Below, in pieces: positions 8,826 through 18,634 of a stretch of 64,000 nucleotides of DNA. The translations under genes were made by a program, and so were the position numbers. Under the pieces are notes generated by a model. That model was not told the DNA's origin and ran no database searches. It worked only from the letters and a program-made list of their open reading frames with translations. The stretch lies in contig CANGWB010000003.1 in the NCBI GenBank assembly GCA_947457465.1, positions 62,001 through 126,000 on the forward strand, read 5' to 3'. Numbering within the stretch: position 1 is the stretch's first letter; the number at the start of each line of letters is the position of its first letter. The stretch comes from Chitinophagaceae bacterium. GTDB taxonomy: Bacteria > Bacteroidota > Bacteroidia > Chitinophagales > Chitinophagaceae.

Positions 8826-9923
8826 TTATTTGGGTGTCCGTCGATACATCCAATAGGCTACTCCCCCGAACACAACATTCGGCAACCAGGCCGCCAATAT
8901 CGGGGGCAGGCTTCCCTTGACGGCGAAGACGGTCGAAAAACGATCGGACATGATATATAGGGAGGCGATCACTATACCGATGGCCAAATGCACACCACTG
9001 CCACCACGGGTCTTCCGACTGGCCACCACCACCCCGATGAGGGTAAGCAATACCACACTGACCGGCGTTGCAGTCCGCCTGTACCACTCCACTTGTGAAG
9101 CGCTTAGTCCCTCCGTTCCACGTTGCTTCTCCCGGCGAATCAAAGCTTTCAGCTCCGGGGTGGTCAGTTTATCCTTCAGATACTCGTCCCGGCGAAGCTC
9201 TGCCGGCTTCAGGGGGATGGACAACACCATCGTATCCAAGTAAGCGATCCGCTCCCCAACCGAGTCCACTTTTCGCTCCACCACGCGATACAGCTTCCAT
9301 TTGGTCAGCGCCGTATCCCAGGTCATGGTCTCACCGCGCAAATTGTAATACACCCGAGTACCTTTCACCCGCTCCATGAAAAAACCGCGAGCTGTTCGGG
9401 TGGCGGTATCATAGTCCCGAATACCCACGAACGTATTGGTGTCGATCCGTCGATAGAAACAATTGGCGCAATTGGTCGTGAATACATTTCGGGTAGGATC
9501 GTTCTGGTCGATGTACTTGGACTGAAATTCGGCCCGAATGATATTCGCCTTGGGAATCCAATAACGACTGCCAACCCATAACAAAGAAGCCAACAAAATT
9601 CCGCCGACCCAGTAGGGACGCAGGAAACGTGTATAGGGCGTGCCGCTGGCGAGGATGGCGATGATCTCGGAACGAGCCGCCAGTCGGCTCGTAAAAAAGA
9701 TCACGGCAATAAATACGAAGAGCGGGAACAACAAACTCCAGATATAGGGCACAAAACCCAGGTAATATTTTTCGATGATCTCGCGGGTAGAAAATTTCGC
9801 CCGCACAAAATCATCCGCATGTTCACTGCTGTCTACTGCTACCGCCACCAACGTGAACAGCAGCATGCAGAAAAAGAAAGTGACCAGAAAATTTTTCAGG
9901 ATATACCAGTCAATCCGTTGCAC
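8826..9923 (-). CDS. LptF/LptG family LPS export permease
   Basis: IDWYILKNFLVTFFFCMLLFTLVAVAVD N-terminus, RLAARSEIIAILASGTPYTRFLRPY motif, multiple TM helices. Confidence 0.85.
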   Translation of the reverse strand: MQRIDWYILKNFLVTFFFCMLLFTLVAVAVDSSEHADDFVRAKFSTREIIEKYYLGFVPYIWSLLFPLFVFIAVIFFTSRLAARSEIIAILASGTPYTRFLRPYWVGGILLASLLWVGSRYWIPKANIIRAEFQSKYIDQNDPTRNVFTTNCANCFYRRIDTNTFVGIRDYDTATRTARGFFMERVKGTRVYYNLRGETMTWDTALTKWKLYRVVERKVDSVGERIAYLDTMVLSIPLKPAELRRDEYLKDKLTTPELKALIRREKQRGTEGLSASQVEWYRRTATPVSVVLLTLIGVVVASRKTRGGSGVHLAIGIVIASLYIMSDRFSTVFAVKGSLPPILAAWLPNVVFGGVAYWMYRRTPK

Positions 9924-9969
9924 GGGGCAAATCTAACCCAAAAACCGGGGGCCCGCCGTTAAAATGGAC

Positions 9970-11127
9970 TCAACATTTTTGGCGGAGCCGCACCACCATC
10001 TCGGCCTTCCAAGAAGCAAAATCACCCGCCAGTATATGCTGACGCGCTTCGCGAACCAGCCACAGATAAAAAGCAAGATTATGCACGCTGGCCAGCGTAT
10101 AGGCCAGATATTCCTTGGCCTTGAACAAATGACGCAGATACGCTTTGGTGTAATGCTGACTGATGGTATTGGGCAAACCGGGATCGATGGGAGAAAAATC
10201 ACGCTCCCATTTCTGGTTATCTATATTCACCACCCCTTCCGTCGTGAATAGCATGGCATTTCGGCCGTTACGGGTGGGCATCACGCAATCAAACATGTCC
10301 ACCCCCAATGAAATACATTCGAGAATATTCCAAGGCGTACCCACCCCCATGAGATAACGGGGCCGGTCGGCAGGCAGGTGCTCGCAACACCAACTACAGA
10401 TGTCATACATGACCGGCTCGGGCTCACCCACACTCAATCCGCCGATCGCATTGCCCACGGCTTGTTTAGAGGATATATACTCGCAGGATTCTTTACGGAG
10501 GTCCTTGAAGGTTCCACCCTGAACGATGGGAAATAAGTTTTGCGTATAGCCGTATTTCGGGGGCGCTTGATGAAAATGACCCCAACAACGATCGAGCCAT
10601 CGATGGGTGAGTTCCATGGAGCGTTTGGCATAGGTGTGATCGGATTGTCCGGGCGGACATTCATCAAAGGCCATGATGATATCCCCTCCGATCGATCGTT
10701 GAATATCCATCACGCGTTCGGGCGTGAATAAATGTCGACTGCCATCGATGTGAGACTGAAACGTGACCCCTTCTTCTTCGATCTTGCGGGTGCCTGACAA
10801 AGAAAACACCTGATACCCCCCGCTGTCGGTAAGGATCGGTCGATCCCAACCGTTGAATCGATGCAATCCGCCGGCTGCCTCCAATACGTCAAGTCCCGGA
10901 CGGAGATACAGATGATAGGTATTACCCAGGATAATGGACGCATTCACCTCATCTTTCAGTTGTTGCTGGGTTACTGCTTTCACAGAACCGACGGTTCCCA
11001 CCGGCATAAAAATGGGCGTCTCGATCTGACCATGATCAGTCTGTATGATCCCGGCACGGGCAGAGGAACCAGCATCGGTATGCGTATGTTGAAAGCGAAG
11101 TGCGGGCATCCGGCGAAGTTCGTACAT
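9970..11127 (-). CDS. tgt: tRNA-guanine transglycosylase
   Basis: LRFQHTHTDAGSSARAG...TPIFMPVGTVGSVKA, LTDSGGYQVFSL, GGLSVGEP, YLMGVGTPWNILE. Start placed at MYELRRMPALRFQ. Confidence 0.93.
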   Translation of the reverse strand: MYELRRMPALRFQHTHTDAGSSARAGIIQTDHGQIETPIFMPVGTVGSVKAVTQQQLKDEVNASIILGNTYHLYLRPGLDVLEAAGGLHRFNGWDRPILTDSGGYQVFSLSGTRKIEEEGVTFQSHIDGSRHLFTPERVMDIQRSIGGDIIMAFDECPPGQSDHTYAKRSMELTHRWLDRCWGHFHQAPPKYGYTQNLFPIVQGGTFKDLRKESCEYISSKQAVGNAIGGLSVGEPEPVMYDICSWCCEHLPADRPRYLMGVGTPWNILECISLGVDMFDCVMPTRNGRNAMLFTTEGVVNIDNQKWERDFSPIDPGLPNTISQHYTKAYLRHLFKAKEYLAYTLASVHNLAFYLWLVREARQHILAGDFASWKAEMVVRLRQKC

Positions 11128-11207
11128 GCTGCCCGAAGAGAGACAGTGTGGAAAGCTTTTTCGGTGAATTGTTTTTCGCCCATACACAGGCAATTACATT
11201 TGCACCT

Positions 11208-12329
11208 ATGCCAATCTTGAACTGGGGAGAGATCATCTTTTATGTTTTTGCCGCTGTCAGCGGAATTCAGTTGTTCTACTACAGCTGGTTTTTTGCCCGC
11301 GTTGCTTTTCATCGTACAAAATCAAAAAATGGCAACCTCCAACATCCGGTATCCGTTGTGATCTGTGCCCGTGACGAGGACGAGAACCTCGCGCGTAACC
11401 TGCCGGGTGTACTGGTACAGAAATATCCGACCACGCATGAAGTGGTGGTGGTGAACGATAATTCGGTAGACGATTCCAAATACATCCTGCAGGAACTGAA
11501 GAAAACCTTTCGGTCGCTGCATGTCGTAGAATTGACCCAGGAGGCCAAGCTGATCTCCGGGAAAAAATATCCGCTCTCCGTTGGCATCCGGGAAGCGAAA
11601 CATGAGATCCTATTGCTCACAGATGCTGACTGCGTACCGGCCAGTGAGGATTGGATGCACAAGATGCAAGACGCTTACGACGAGGAAACCGAGATCGTAT
11701 TATCCTACGGCGCCTACCACCGAAAAAGAGGATTGCTGAATAAGCTCGTTCGGTTTGAAACCTTTCATACAGCCTTACAGTATCTGTCCTATGCACTCGC
11801 CGGCATTCCCTACATGGGTGTTGGACGAAACCTTTCATACAAAAAGGGACTGTTTCTGCGCAACCGGGGATTTTCATCCATCAATCACATCCCCAGTGGC
11901 GACGACGATCTATTCATCAATCGCGTAGCCACGAAGAAAAATACCCGCGTAGTGATCGATGCAGAGGCCATCACCCGCTCGATTCCAAAAACCACTTGGA
12001 CAGGCTGGCTCCGTCAAAAAGCCCGCCACTACACCACAGCCAAGTACTACAAACCGCTACACAAATTCTTACTCGGACTTTATTTCATTACCCAATTCAT
12101 CTACTACCCCATGGCCGTATTGGCCATCTGCCTGTATGATTGGCGCTGGTCACTCGGGGTATTCGCCTTGCGATTCATTTGGCAAGGAGTCGTACTGTAT
12201 CGTTCGATGAGAAAATTAGGCGAAGGCGATCTCTGGCCCTGGTATCTGTTCCTGGATATGTGGATGTTCTTCTATTATCTCATCTTTGCCCCTGCCCTCT
12301 GGCGCCGACCGACCCGGAGCTGGAACTAG
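11208..12329 (+). CDS. glycosyltransferase family 2, membrane-anchored
   Basis: PVSVVICARDEDENLARNLP, VVVNDNSVDDS, LLLTDADCVPASEDWM, C-terminal TM segments. ORF-track start at 11100 trimmed. Confidence 0.88.
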   Translation: MPILNWGEIIFYVFAAVSGIQLFYYSWFFARVAFHRTKSKNGNLQHPVSVVICARDEDENLARNLPGVLVQKYPTTHEVVVVNDNSVDDSKYILQELKKTFRSLHVVELTQEAKLISGKKYPLSVGIREAKHEILLLTDADCVPASEDWMHKMQDAYDEETEIVLSYGAYHRKRGLLNKLVRFETFHTALQYLSYALAGIPYMGVGRNLSYKKGLFLRNRGFSSINHIPSGDDDLFINRVATKKNTRVVIDAEAITRSIPKTTWTGWLRQKARHYTTAKYYKPLHKFLLGLYFITQFIYYPMAVLAICLYDWRWSLGVFALRFIWQGVVLYRSMRKLGEGDLWPWYLFLDMWMFFYYLIFAPALWRRPTRSWN

Positions 12330-12333
12330 CCGC

Positions 12334-12966
12334 ATGGATATACTCCTGAAATACTTCTCCGATTTCACCCCGCGGCAAATGGAACAATTTGCCGCATTGG
12401 GTGATTTGTACACCGAATGGAATCAAAAGATCAATGTGATCTCCCGCAAAGACATCGATTCATTATATGAAAGACATGTTTTGCACTCCCTCAGCATCGC
12501 CGCAGCGTTCGAGTGGAAGCCCGGCACCTCAGTGATCGACATCGGATGTGGTGGCGGATTCCCCGGCCTTCCGCTCGCGATCTTCTATCCTGAAGTGAAA
12601 TTTCTTCTGGTCGACAGCATCGCCAAAAAACTAACTGTCGTCAATGAGATCGCAACGGCGATCGGATTGGAAAACCTTACGACACAACATACCCGGGCCG
12701 AAGCGATCCGCGATCGAAAATTCGATTTTGCTGTCTCTCGTGCCGTGGCTGCCTTAAAAGAACTTTGGTTCTGGTCCAAACCCCTGCTAAAATCGCCTGC
12801 ACAAACACTGCCCGGCAATCATCCACCCGGACTCATCTGTCTCAAAGGCGGTGACCTCAATGTAGAAATACAACAAAGCGGTACACGCCCCCGAATCATG
12901 CCCGTAAAAAATATTTTTCCTGAGCCTTCTTTCGACGATAAATACCTGCTCTATATACCTAAATAG
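12334..12966 (+). CDS. rsmG: 16S rRNA m7G527 methyltransferase
   Basis: WNQKINVISRKDIDSLYERHVLHSLSIA, VIDIGCGGGFPGLPLAI, FDFAVSRAVAAL. Confidence 0.93.
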   Translation: MDILLKYFSDFTPRQMEQFAALGDLYTEWNQKINVISRKDIDSLYERHVLHSLSIAAAFEWKPGTSVIDIGCGGGFPGLPLAIFYPEVKFLLVDSIAKKLTVVNEIATAIGLENLTTQHTRAEAIRDRKFDFAVSRAVAALKELWFWSKPLLKSPAQTLPGNHPPGLICLKGGDLNVEIQQSGTRPRIMPVKNIFPEPSFDDKYLLYIPK

Positions 12967-13019
12967 ATTTTACCGCAAAGTGGTATATTGAATGATCGGT
13001 AAGAACTGAATTTTACGAC

Positions 13020-13664
13020 ATGAAAAAGATCGGCGTCGTATTAGTTGAAGACAAGGCGGACATGCGCGCCGTCGTAAAGGACATCATCAACCTGTCGGAA
13101 GAATGTATTTGCCTGGGTGCCGCGGGTACACCGGGAGAGGCACGCGAATTCATCTTGACCATGAAGCCGGAAGTGGTATTGATGGATGTGCATTTGAATA
13201 CGAATGAAACGGGGATCGATCTGATCCGGGAATTGAAACCGCAAGTCCCGGCCACACAGTTCATGATCTTCTCCGTGTTCGAGGATGAAGACACGATCTT
13301 CGACGCCTTACGTGCCGGGGCCACCGGTTACTTGATCAAGAAGACCGATCCGGTCGATACTTTATCTGCCATCAAGGAATTAGCGGAGGGCGGTGCACCG
13401 ATGAGTCGACAGATCGCGCGCAAAGTGATCGCGAGTTATTCCGGACAGACAGCCCCCGAGCAGCCAGCGGCCAACGAATTAAACATGTTGACTGAACGGG
13501 AGCGAGAGATCTTGGAGCAATTGTCCAAAGGACTGATCTATAAAGAGATCGCTGCCAATGTGAACCTATCGCCGGAAACCGTACGCAAACACGTTTACAA
13601 CATCTATCTGAAATTGCATGTCTCCAACCGAGTAGAAGCTGTCAATCGCTACTACGGACGCTGA
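13020..13664 (+). CDS. NarL/LuxR-family response regulator (no adjacent histidine kinase)
   Basis: Receiver domain EVVLMDVHLN; C-terminal HTH LTEREREILEQLSKGLIYKEIAANVNLSPETVRKHVYNIYLKL. Confidence 0.92.
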   Translation: MKKIGVVLVEDKADMRAVVKDIINLSEECICLGAAGTPGEAREFILTMKPEVVLMDVHLNTNETGIDLIRELKPQVPATQFMIFSVFEDEDTIFDALRAGATGYLIKKTDPVDTLSAIKELAEGGAPMSRQIARKVIASYSGQTAPEQPAANELNMLTEREREILEQLSKGLIYKEIAANVNLSPETVRKHVYNIYLKLHVSNRVEAVNRYYGR

Positions 13665-15500
13665 TCACCAACTGAGCGACAGTTTATTGTTGCTGCGGTT
13701 GATATCTGCCATTCGCTGCGACGGATCGATTTCAATGAGCCGAATGTCGGCCAGCTTCCGATTACATTCCAGCGTGTACACTTCATGCGTCCAATTCCAT
13801 CGGTCGTGCACAACACGTTGCGTTGGATTTTCCATAGGCTTCACTCCGTACATCAGATCCAGCGGGATGTAATGAATTTCCTCCGTGCTGTCTGCAAAAC
13901 TGATCTGTAGGTCGATTGGCATGGGCATCAGACCGACCCGACGGAGACGGATCTGAGTCTTGCCATCCACCTCATACAATGAATCGATCGCATAGTCGAT
14001 AGTCTTGGTTGAATTGACCCAATACTCCTTATACCAATCCAGTTTTAGTCCGCTACGCTTCTCAGCCAACCGAACAAAATCAGCAGCATTCGGATGTTTG
14101 AAGCGCCATTTGTTGTAGTAATCGTGCAACAACTGATCGCGAGGGCCGGCACCCATGATGTATCCCAACTGCTCCAGGAATACGGCCCCTTTCGTATAAG
14201 CTGCAGCCGTATGGGCGGAGTTGGTATTGAAATGATCGGCATGCGTGGTGAGTGGCTCTTCCCGTCCGCTTTTTACCAAACTAAAATAACCTCGGTATGT
14301 GCCATCGTAGGCAAAGCCGGTATTGCCTTCTAGAAAAGCAGACATTCGATCTTCGGCATAGGAAGTGAACCCTTCATCCATCCAGGCATATAGAGATTCA
14401 TTGGTAGCAAGGAGTCCATGATACCAATTGTGCATCCATTCGTGTAGCCAGGCGCCTGGCCCCACCAACAGCGTAGCCATCGGATATTCCATGCCCCCAT
14501 CTCCACCGTGGATGAATGAGTATTGTTTATAAGGATATACCCCGAATGTCTTTTCGATCAACGGAAATACCCTTGCTGCATCGTCCAGCACCTTCTCCCA
14601 TTGTGCAGCAGGCGTATTGCTGACTTTGTATAACAAGTGGAGCGTAACGCTGTCGTTCACTTTACGCTTTTTGTGTGTGTATTCTGGATCGGCCGCCCAC
14701 ATGAAATCATGCACATTAGGTGCTTTGAACTTCCAGGTAAGCTTGGGTGTAGCAGGTCGCTTAACGACGGCCCCCTCCGGTTCATACCCGTATCCGATCT
14801 CGAGTGGGTTCTGCAAATAACCGGTTCCACCCAGTATATAATTTTTATCGATGGAGATGTTCACCTCGAAGTCACCCCAAACACCGTAAAACTCTCTACC
14901 CACATAGGGAGTTGGATGCCAACCCTCATAATCGTATTCACAGAGCTTCGGATACCACTGACTCATCGAGTAACGCACTTTAGAGGTTGGATTGTCTCTT
15001 CCGCTGCGACGGATCTGCAAGGGCACCTGTCCTTCAAACTCCATATCCAATTTAACCTTGGTGCGCGGCAGTATGGGTTTATCGAGCACGACTTCCAGGA
15101 TCGTCTCCAGTTCTTTTATTGCTTGAGGCCTTCCATTCAATTTTAGTGTACGAACTTTCTGATAACCGATCTCGTCGGGTTTCAGGTTCGCGATGCGATC
15201 CCGCACACGCATATCCCAATCCGCCCCCCGACCTGAGGTGATCGTACCCTGGCGGCGGCTTCGTACATCCATCATGCTCCCCGGCTGAAAAGCATTGAAA
15301 TAAAGATGATAGAACAACTTGTATAACGTATCGGGTGAATTGTTCCAATACTCCAACTGCTGTTTGCCGGTGAAGCGGTTGGTGGATACATCCATATCCA
15401 CATCCATTTTATACTTCACTCGCTGCTGCCAGCGATCGGGTTGAGCAAAAGCCAGCACGGGCAGGAACGCAAAAAGTAAAATTGAAAACTGTTTGAACAT
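13665..15500 (-). CDS. M1-family (aminopeptidase N-like) secreted metallopeptidase
   Basis: Signal peptide MFKQFSILLFAFLPVLAFAQ; GGMEYPM; zinc site HEWMH...WMDEGFTSYAED. Confidence 0.88.
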   Translation of the reverse strand: MFKQFSILLFAFLPVLAFAQPDRWQQRVKYKMDVDMDVSTNRFTGKQQLEYWNNSPDTLYKLFYHLYFNAFQPGSMMDVRSRRQGTITSGRGADWDMRVRDRIANLKPDEIGYQKVRTLKLNGRPQAIKELETILEVVLDKPILPRTKVKLDMEFEGQVPLQIRRSGRDNPTSKVRYSMSQWYPKLCEYDYEGWHPTPYVGREFYGVWGDFEVNISIDKNYILGGTGYLQNPLEIGYGYEPEGAVVKRPATPKLTWKFKAPNVHDFMWAADPEYTHKKRKVNDSVTLHLLYKVSNTPAAQWEKVLDDAARVFPLIEKTFGVYPYKQYSFIHGGDGGMEYPMATLLVGPGAWLHEWMHNWYHGLLATNESLYAWMDEGFTSYAEDRMSAFLEGNTGFAYDGTYRGYFSLVKSGREEPLTTHADHFNTNSAHTAAAYTKGAVFLEQLGYIMGAGPRDQLLHDYYNKWRFKHPNAADFVRLAEKRSGLKLDWYKEYWVNSTKTIDYAIDSLYEVDGKTQIRLRRVGLMPMPIDLQISFADSTEEIHYIPLDLMYGVKPMENPTQRVVHDRWNWTHEVYTLECNRKLADIRLIEIDPSQRMADINRSNNKLSLSW

Positions 15501-15516
15501 AGCAATAGACTTTAAA

Positions 15517-16182
15517 TTATTCTTTTCCGGCAACGACGATCACGATCTCGCCCTTGACGGTTTTTTCGTTGAAATGATCAGCAACCTCTTGTAGTGTTCC
15601 GCGCACCGTTTCCTCATGGAGTTTTGTCAACTCGCGGCTGACTGAACAACGTCGCACTGCTCCGAATACCGTTTGAAACTCGACCAGCGTTTTTACCAGC
15701 CGATGGGGCGATTCATAAAAAACCAATGTGCGAGGTTCTTCTGCAAGTTGTTTGAGCAAAGTTTGTCGCCCTTTCTTTTGAGGGAGGAATCCCTCGAAGC
15801 AGAAACGATTCGTGGGGATGCCGCTGTTCACCAATGCCGGAACAAAGGCTGTAGCACCGGGAAGCGTTTCCACCGGTACGCCTACTCGAATGGATTCGCG
15901 GACCAACAAAAAGGCAGGATCCGAAATGCCGGGGGTACCCGCATCCGTGACCATCGCCATTTTCTTACCACCCATCAACTGGTTAACCAGATGGGTCAAC
16001 ACCTGATGTTCATTGTGCTGGTGATAGGGCGTGATGGGTTTATCGATCGAGTAATGTTTCAGCAATACGGAGCTGGTTCGGGTATCCTCTGCCAGGATCA
16101 GATCGACGGAGCGAAGAATCTCCAATGCCCGTAGGGTGATATCCTGCAGGTTTCCGATGGGCGTGGGAACCAGATACAACAT
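15517..16182 (-). CDS. rsmI: 16S rRNA 2'-O-ribose C1402 methyltransferase
   Basis: MLYLVPTPIGNLQDITLRALEIL, LAEDTRTS, VTDAGTPGISDPA, LPGATAFVPALVNSG, FYESPHRL. Confidence 0.95.
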   Translation of the reverse strand: MLYLVPTPIGNLQDITLRALEILRSVDLILAEDTRTSSVLLKHYSIDKPITPYHQHNEHQVLTHLVNQLMGGKKMAMVTDAGTPGISDPAFLLVRESIRVGVPVETLPGATAFVPALVNSGIPTNRFCFEGFLPQKKGRQTLLKQLAEEPRTLVFYESPHRLVKTLVEFQTVFGAVRRCSVSRELTKLHEETVRGTLQEVADHFNEKTVKGEIVIVVAGKE

Positions 16183-16189
16183 GGGCAGA

Positions 16190-16435
16190 TCAATCGATGT
16201 GGATCTCGTAATATTCCATCACGGCATTGCAGAGCAACTTCTTGGCACAGACATCGGCCATGGAGATGGCTGATTCTTTATCGGCTGCCTCGATCTGCAG
16301 GGTGATCTTCTTACCGATACGTACATCCTGAACACCTGAAACACCCAGATTGGAAAGTCCGCCTAACACAGCTTTCCCTTGCGGATCAAGAAGGTCTTTT
16401 AAAGGCATTACATGTACATGGACCGTAAAATTCAT
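16190..16435 (-). CDS. purS: phosphoribosylformylglycinamidine synthase subunit PurS
   Basis: MNFTVHVHVMPLKDLLDPQGKAVLGGLSNLGVSGVQDVRIGKKI; ATGA overlap with pssA. Confidence 0.9.
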   Translation of the reverse strand: MNFTVHVHVMPLKDLLDPQGKAVLGGLSNLGVSGVQDVRIGKKITLQIEAADKESAISMADVCAKKLLCNAVMEYYEIHID

Positions 16436-17196
16436 CGGATTCGTTTTTGGAAGACCAAAGATAAGATAACGTAAGCGGCGAATACAGGCAGCGCAGCCGA
16501 CCATCGAAGCCAAACACCTAAGCCGACCGCCAACAGAATAAATAAATAGCGGGGCGCATTTTCATTCCAACCGAAAGAAGTCATTTTCATGGTCATCATA
16601 GGCCAGCGGACCACCATCAGTAACGAAAGAAGCAAAGACACTACATAAAGAAACCAGCTCTGCTGAAGTAGTTCAACCATCCAGGATCCGCCGTCCATCC
16701 AATAGGTGAGCGGAAACGAGGCGATCGTGAGTCCAACAGCCGGACTCGGAACACCCTCAAAACAATTTGGATTTGATGGGGTGATATTGAAACGGGCCAA
16801 CCGCCAAGCAGCCGCCAATGGCACCAAAAAGGCAGGTATTAAATAGATCAGTGAAGTGTCCAACGCAGTCATCTCTGCCGCCCAGCTCAGCCGCAAAAAA
16901 GAAAAGAGTATCATTCCCGGTGCCACACCAAAAGTGACTACATCCGCTAGTGAATCCAGTTGAATCCCCATGGAGGAATCTGCCTTAAGCAACCGGGCCA
17001 GAAATCCATCAAAAAAATCTAACACGGCTGCAATGCCAATAAAGTAGGAGGCGATTCCGATCGAAGCCGGAAGATCGAAGTAAACACTCCCCTCAGGCGT
17101 TGACACCAACACCATACCCTCGGTCAGTAAGAACGCGATCGCCAGGCATCCGCATAGCAGATTCAGTAAGGTGACCAGATTCGGGATGTTTCTCAT
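16432..17196 (-). CDS. pssA: CDP-diacylglycerol--serine O-phosphatidyltransferase
   Basis: MRNIPNLVTLLNLLCGCLAI; CDP-alcohol phosphotransferase motif DFFDGFLARLLKADSSMGIQLDSLADVVTFGVAP; ATGA overlap with the upstream peptidase gene. Confidence 0.93.
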   Translation of the reverse strand: MRNIPNLVTLLNLLCGCLAIAFLLTEGMVLVSTPEGSVYFDLPASIGIASYFIGIAAVLDFFDGFLARLLKADSSMGIQLDSLADVVTFGVAPGMILFSFLRLSWAAEMTALDTSLIYLIPAFLVPLAAAWRLARFNITPSNPNCFEGVPSPAVGLTIASFPLTYWMDGGSWMVELLQQSWFLYVVSLLLSLLMVVRWPMMTMKMTSFGWNENAPRYLFILLAVGLGVWLRWSAALPVFAAYVILSLVFQKRIR

Positions 17197-18491
17197 CGAG
17201 CTGATTTTTTCATGCAAGTTTCAATATCCTCCACGGTAATGGGAATGTTCTTCATCAGGTCCTGATTACCCGAACGGGTGATCCAAAGATTGTTTTCGAT
17301 CCGTATGCCCATCTGCTCCTCTTCAATATAGATGCCCGGCTCCACGGTAAATAACATGCCGGCCTGAATAGGAGCAGTACGGGTACCCAGGTCATGTACA
17401 TCGATCCCCAAGTGATGCGATATGCCATGGTAGAGATACTTTCGGTAGGCCCGGTTTTCGGGATCTTCATTCTTGACATCCGATTTACGAAGCAAGCCGA
17501 TCTTCAAAAATTGTTGTGTGGCTTCTTCCCCTACTTTGTCCGTGTAATTCAAAATCGTGATGCCCGGCTTCAGTAAAGATTTGGCATAATCATGCAAATG
17601 CAGACAAGCATTATAAACCGTTTTCTGCCGGCGCGTAAATTTTCCGTTCACCGGAATGGTACGCGTCAGATCAGCACAATACCCTCCGTACTCCGCCCCG
17701 AAATCCATCAGCAATAACTCTCCGTCTTTACATTCCTGATTATTGCTCACGTAATGAAGCGTGCGGGCACGGTCACCGCTGGCAATGATGCTGCCGTAAG
17801 CAGGCCCCGTCGCGCGCTGCGACAAGAACGAATGCCAAATCTCCGCTTCGATCTCATATTCCATCACCCCCGGACGAACGAAATTCATGACGCGACGAAA
17901 AGTCTTATCCGTTATATCAATGGCTGTTTTGACGACCTCTACTTCCTTCGGCGTCTTGACAGCACGAAGGTCTTTCATTACAGCAGCGGCCCGCTCGTAT
18001 TTATGTAGCGGATAACGGGCTTTCATTTCATCGATGAATCGATACTCGCGCGTACGCAGCAAACTACCCTTCCGGTCATTTTCGTTGCTATCGAGGTAGA
18101 TATGTTCTGCCAAATGCACCCAGGGCTGCAACAATGCCTCCAGGGTATCCAACCACACGATCGTAGAGATGCCACTGATGGCTCTGGCTTCAGCTGCACG
18201 CAGCCGCTTCCCATCCCATTTCTCCTTCAATTCATTGGGGCGAACCAGGACCAACACCTCCCGGTATTTGGGGTCCGGATTATCGGGAAAGAGGATCACC
18301 ATCGAATCCTCCTGCGTGATACCGGTGAGCCAAAACAGATCGCTGTTCTGCTTGAACGGATATAAGGCATCGGCATTTACGGGCACCTCATCGTTGCTCA
18401 CGAAAATGGCGATGGCGTTCTTTTTCATGCGGGACTGGAAACGGGTCCGGTTCTGCGTAAATAAAGCCGGATCCAATGGCAGGTATTTCAT
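17193..18491 (-). CDS. pepP: aminopeptidase P family (M24) protein
   Basis: MDFGAEYGGYCADLTRTIPVNGKF, HGISHHLGIDVHD, FTVEPGIYIEEEQMGIRIENN. Confidence 0.92.
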   Translation of the reverse strand: MKYLPLDPALFTQNRTRFQSRMKKNAIAIFVSNDEVPVNADALYPFKQNSDLFWLTGITQEDSMVILFPDNPDPKYREVLVLVRPNELKEKWDGKRLRAAEARAISGISTIVWLDTLEALLQPWVHLAEHIYLDSNENDRKGSLLRTREYRFIDEMKARYPLHKYERAAAVMKDLRAVKTPKEVEVVKTAIDITDKTFRRVMNFVRPGVMEYEIEAEIWHSFLSQRATGPAYGSIIASGDRARTLHYVSNNQECKDGELLLMDFGAEYGGYCADLTRTIPVNGKFTRRQKTVYNACLHLHDYAKSLLKPGITILNYTDKVGEEATQQFLKIGLLRKSDVKNEDPENRAYRKYLYHGISHHLGIDVHDLGTRTAPIQAGMLFTVEPGIYIEEEQMGIRIENNLWITRSGNQDLMKNIPITVEDIETCMKKSAR

Positions 18492-18584
18492 ATAAAAATT
18501 TATAACTCATTCGAAATTAATGGAAAAAATGACGTTCAAGGCGGCCGAGCGGGCTCATTCACCACGAAAAATAGGCCTGTTTTG

Positions 18585-18616
18585 TTGACCCGTTTTTTGA
18601 AAATGCGGTAGTTTTG
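18585..18616 (+). promoter_or_regulatory. promoter of pckA
   Basis: TTG (18585-18587) plus TAGTTTTG (18609-18616), matching the -33/-7 spacing of Bacteroidota promoters. Confidence 0.5.
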
Positions 18617-18634
18617 ACCCTCAAATACGAACGA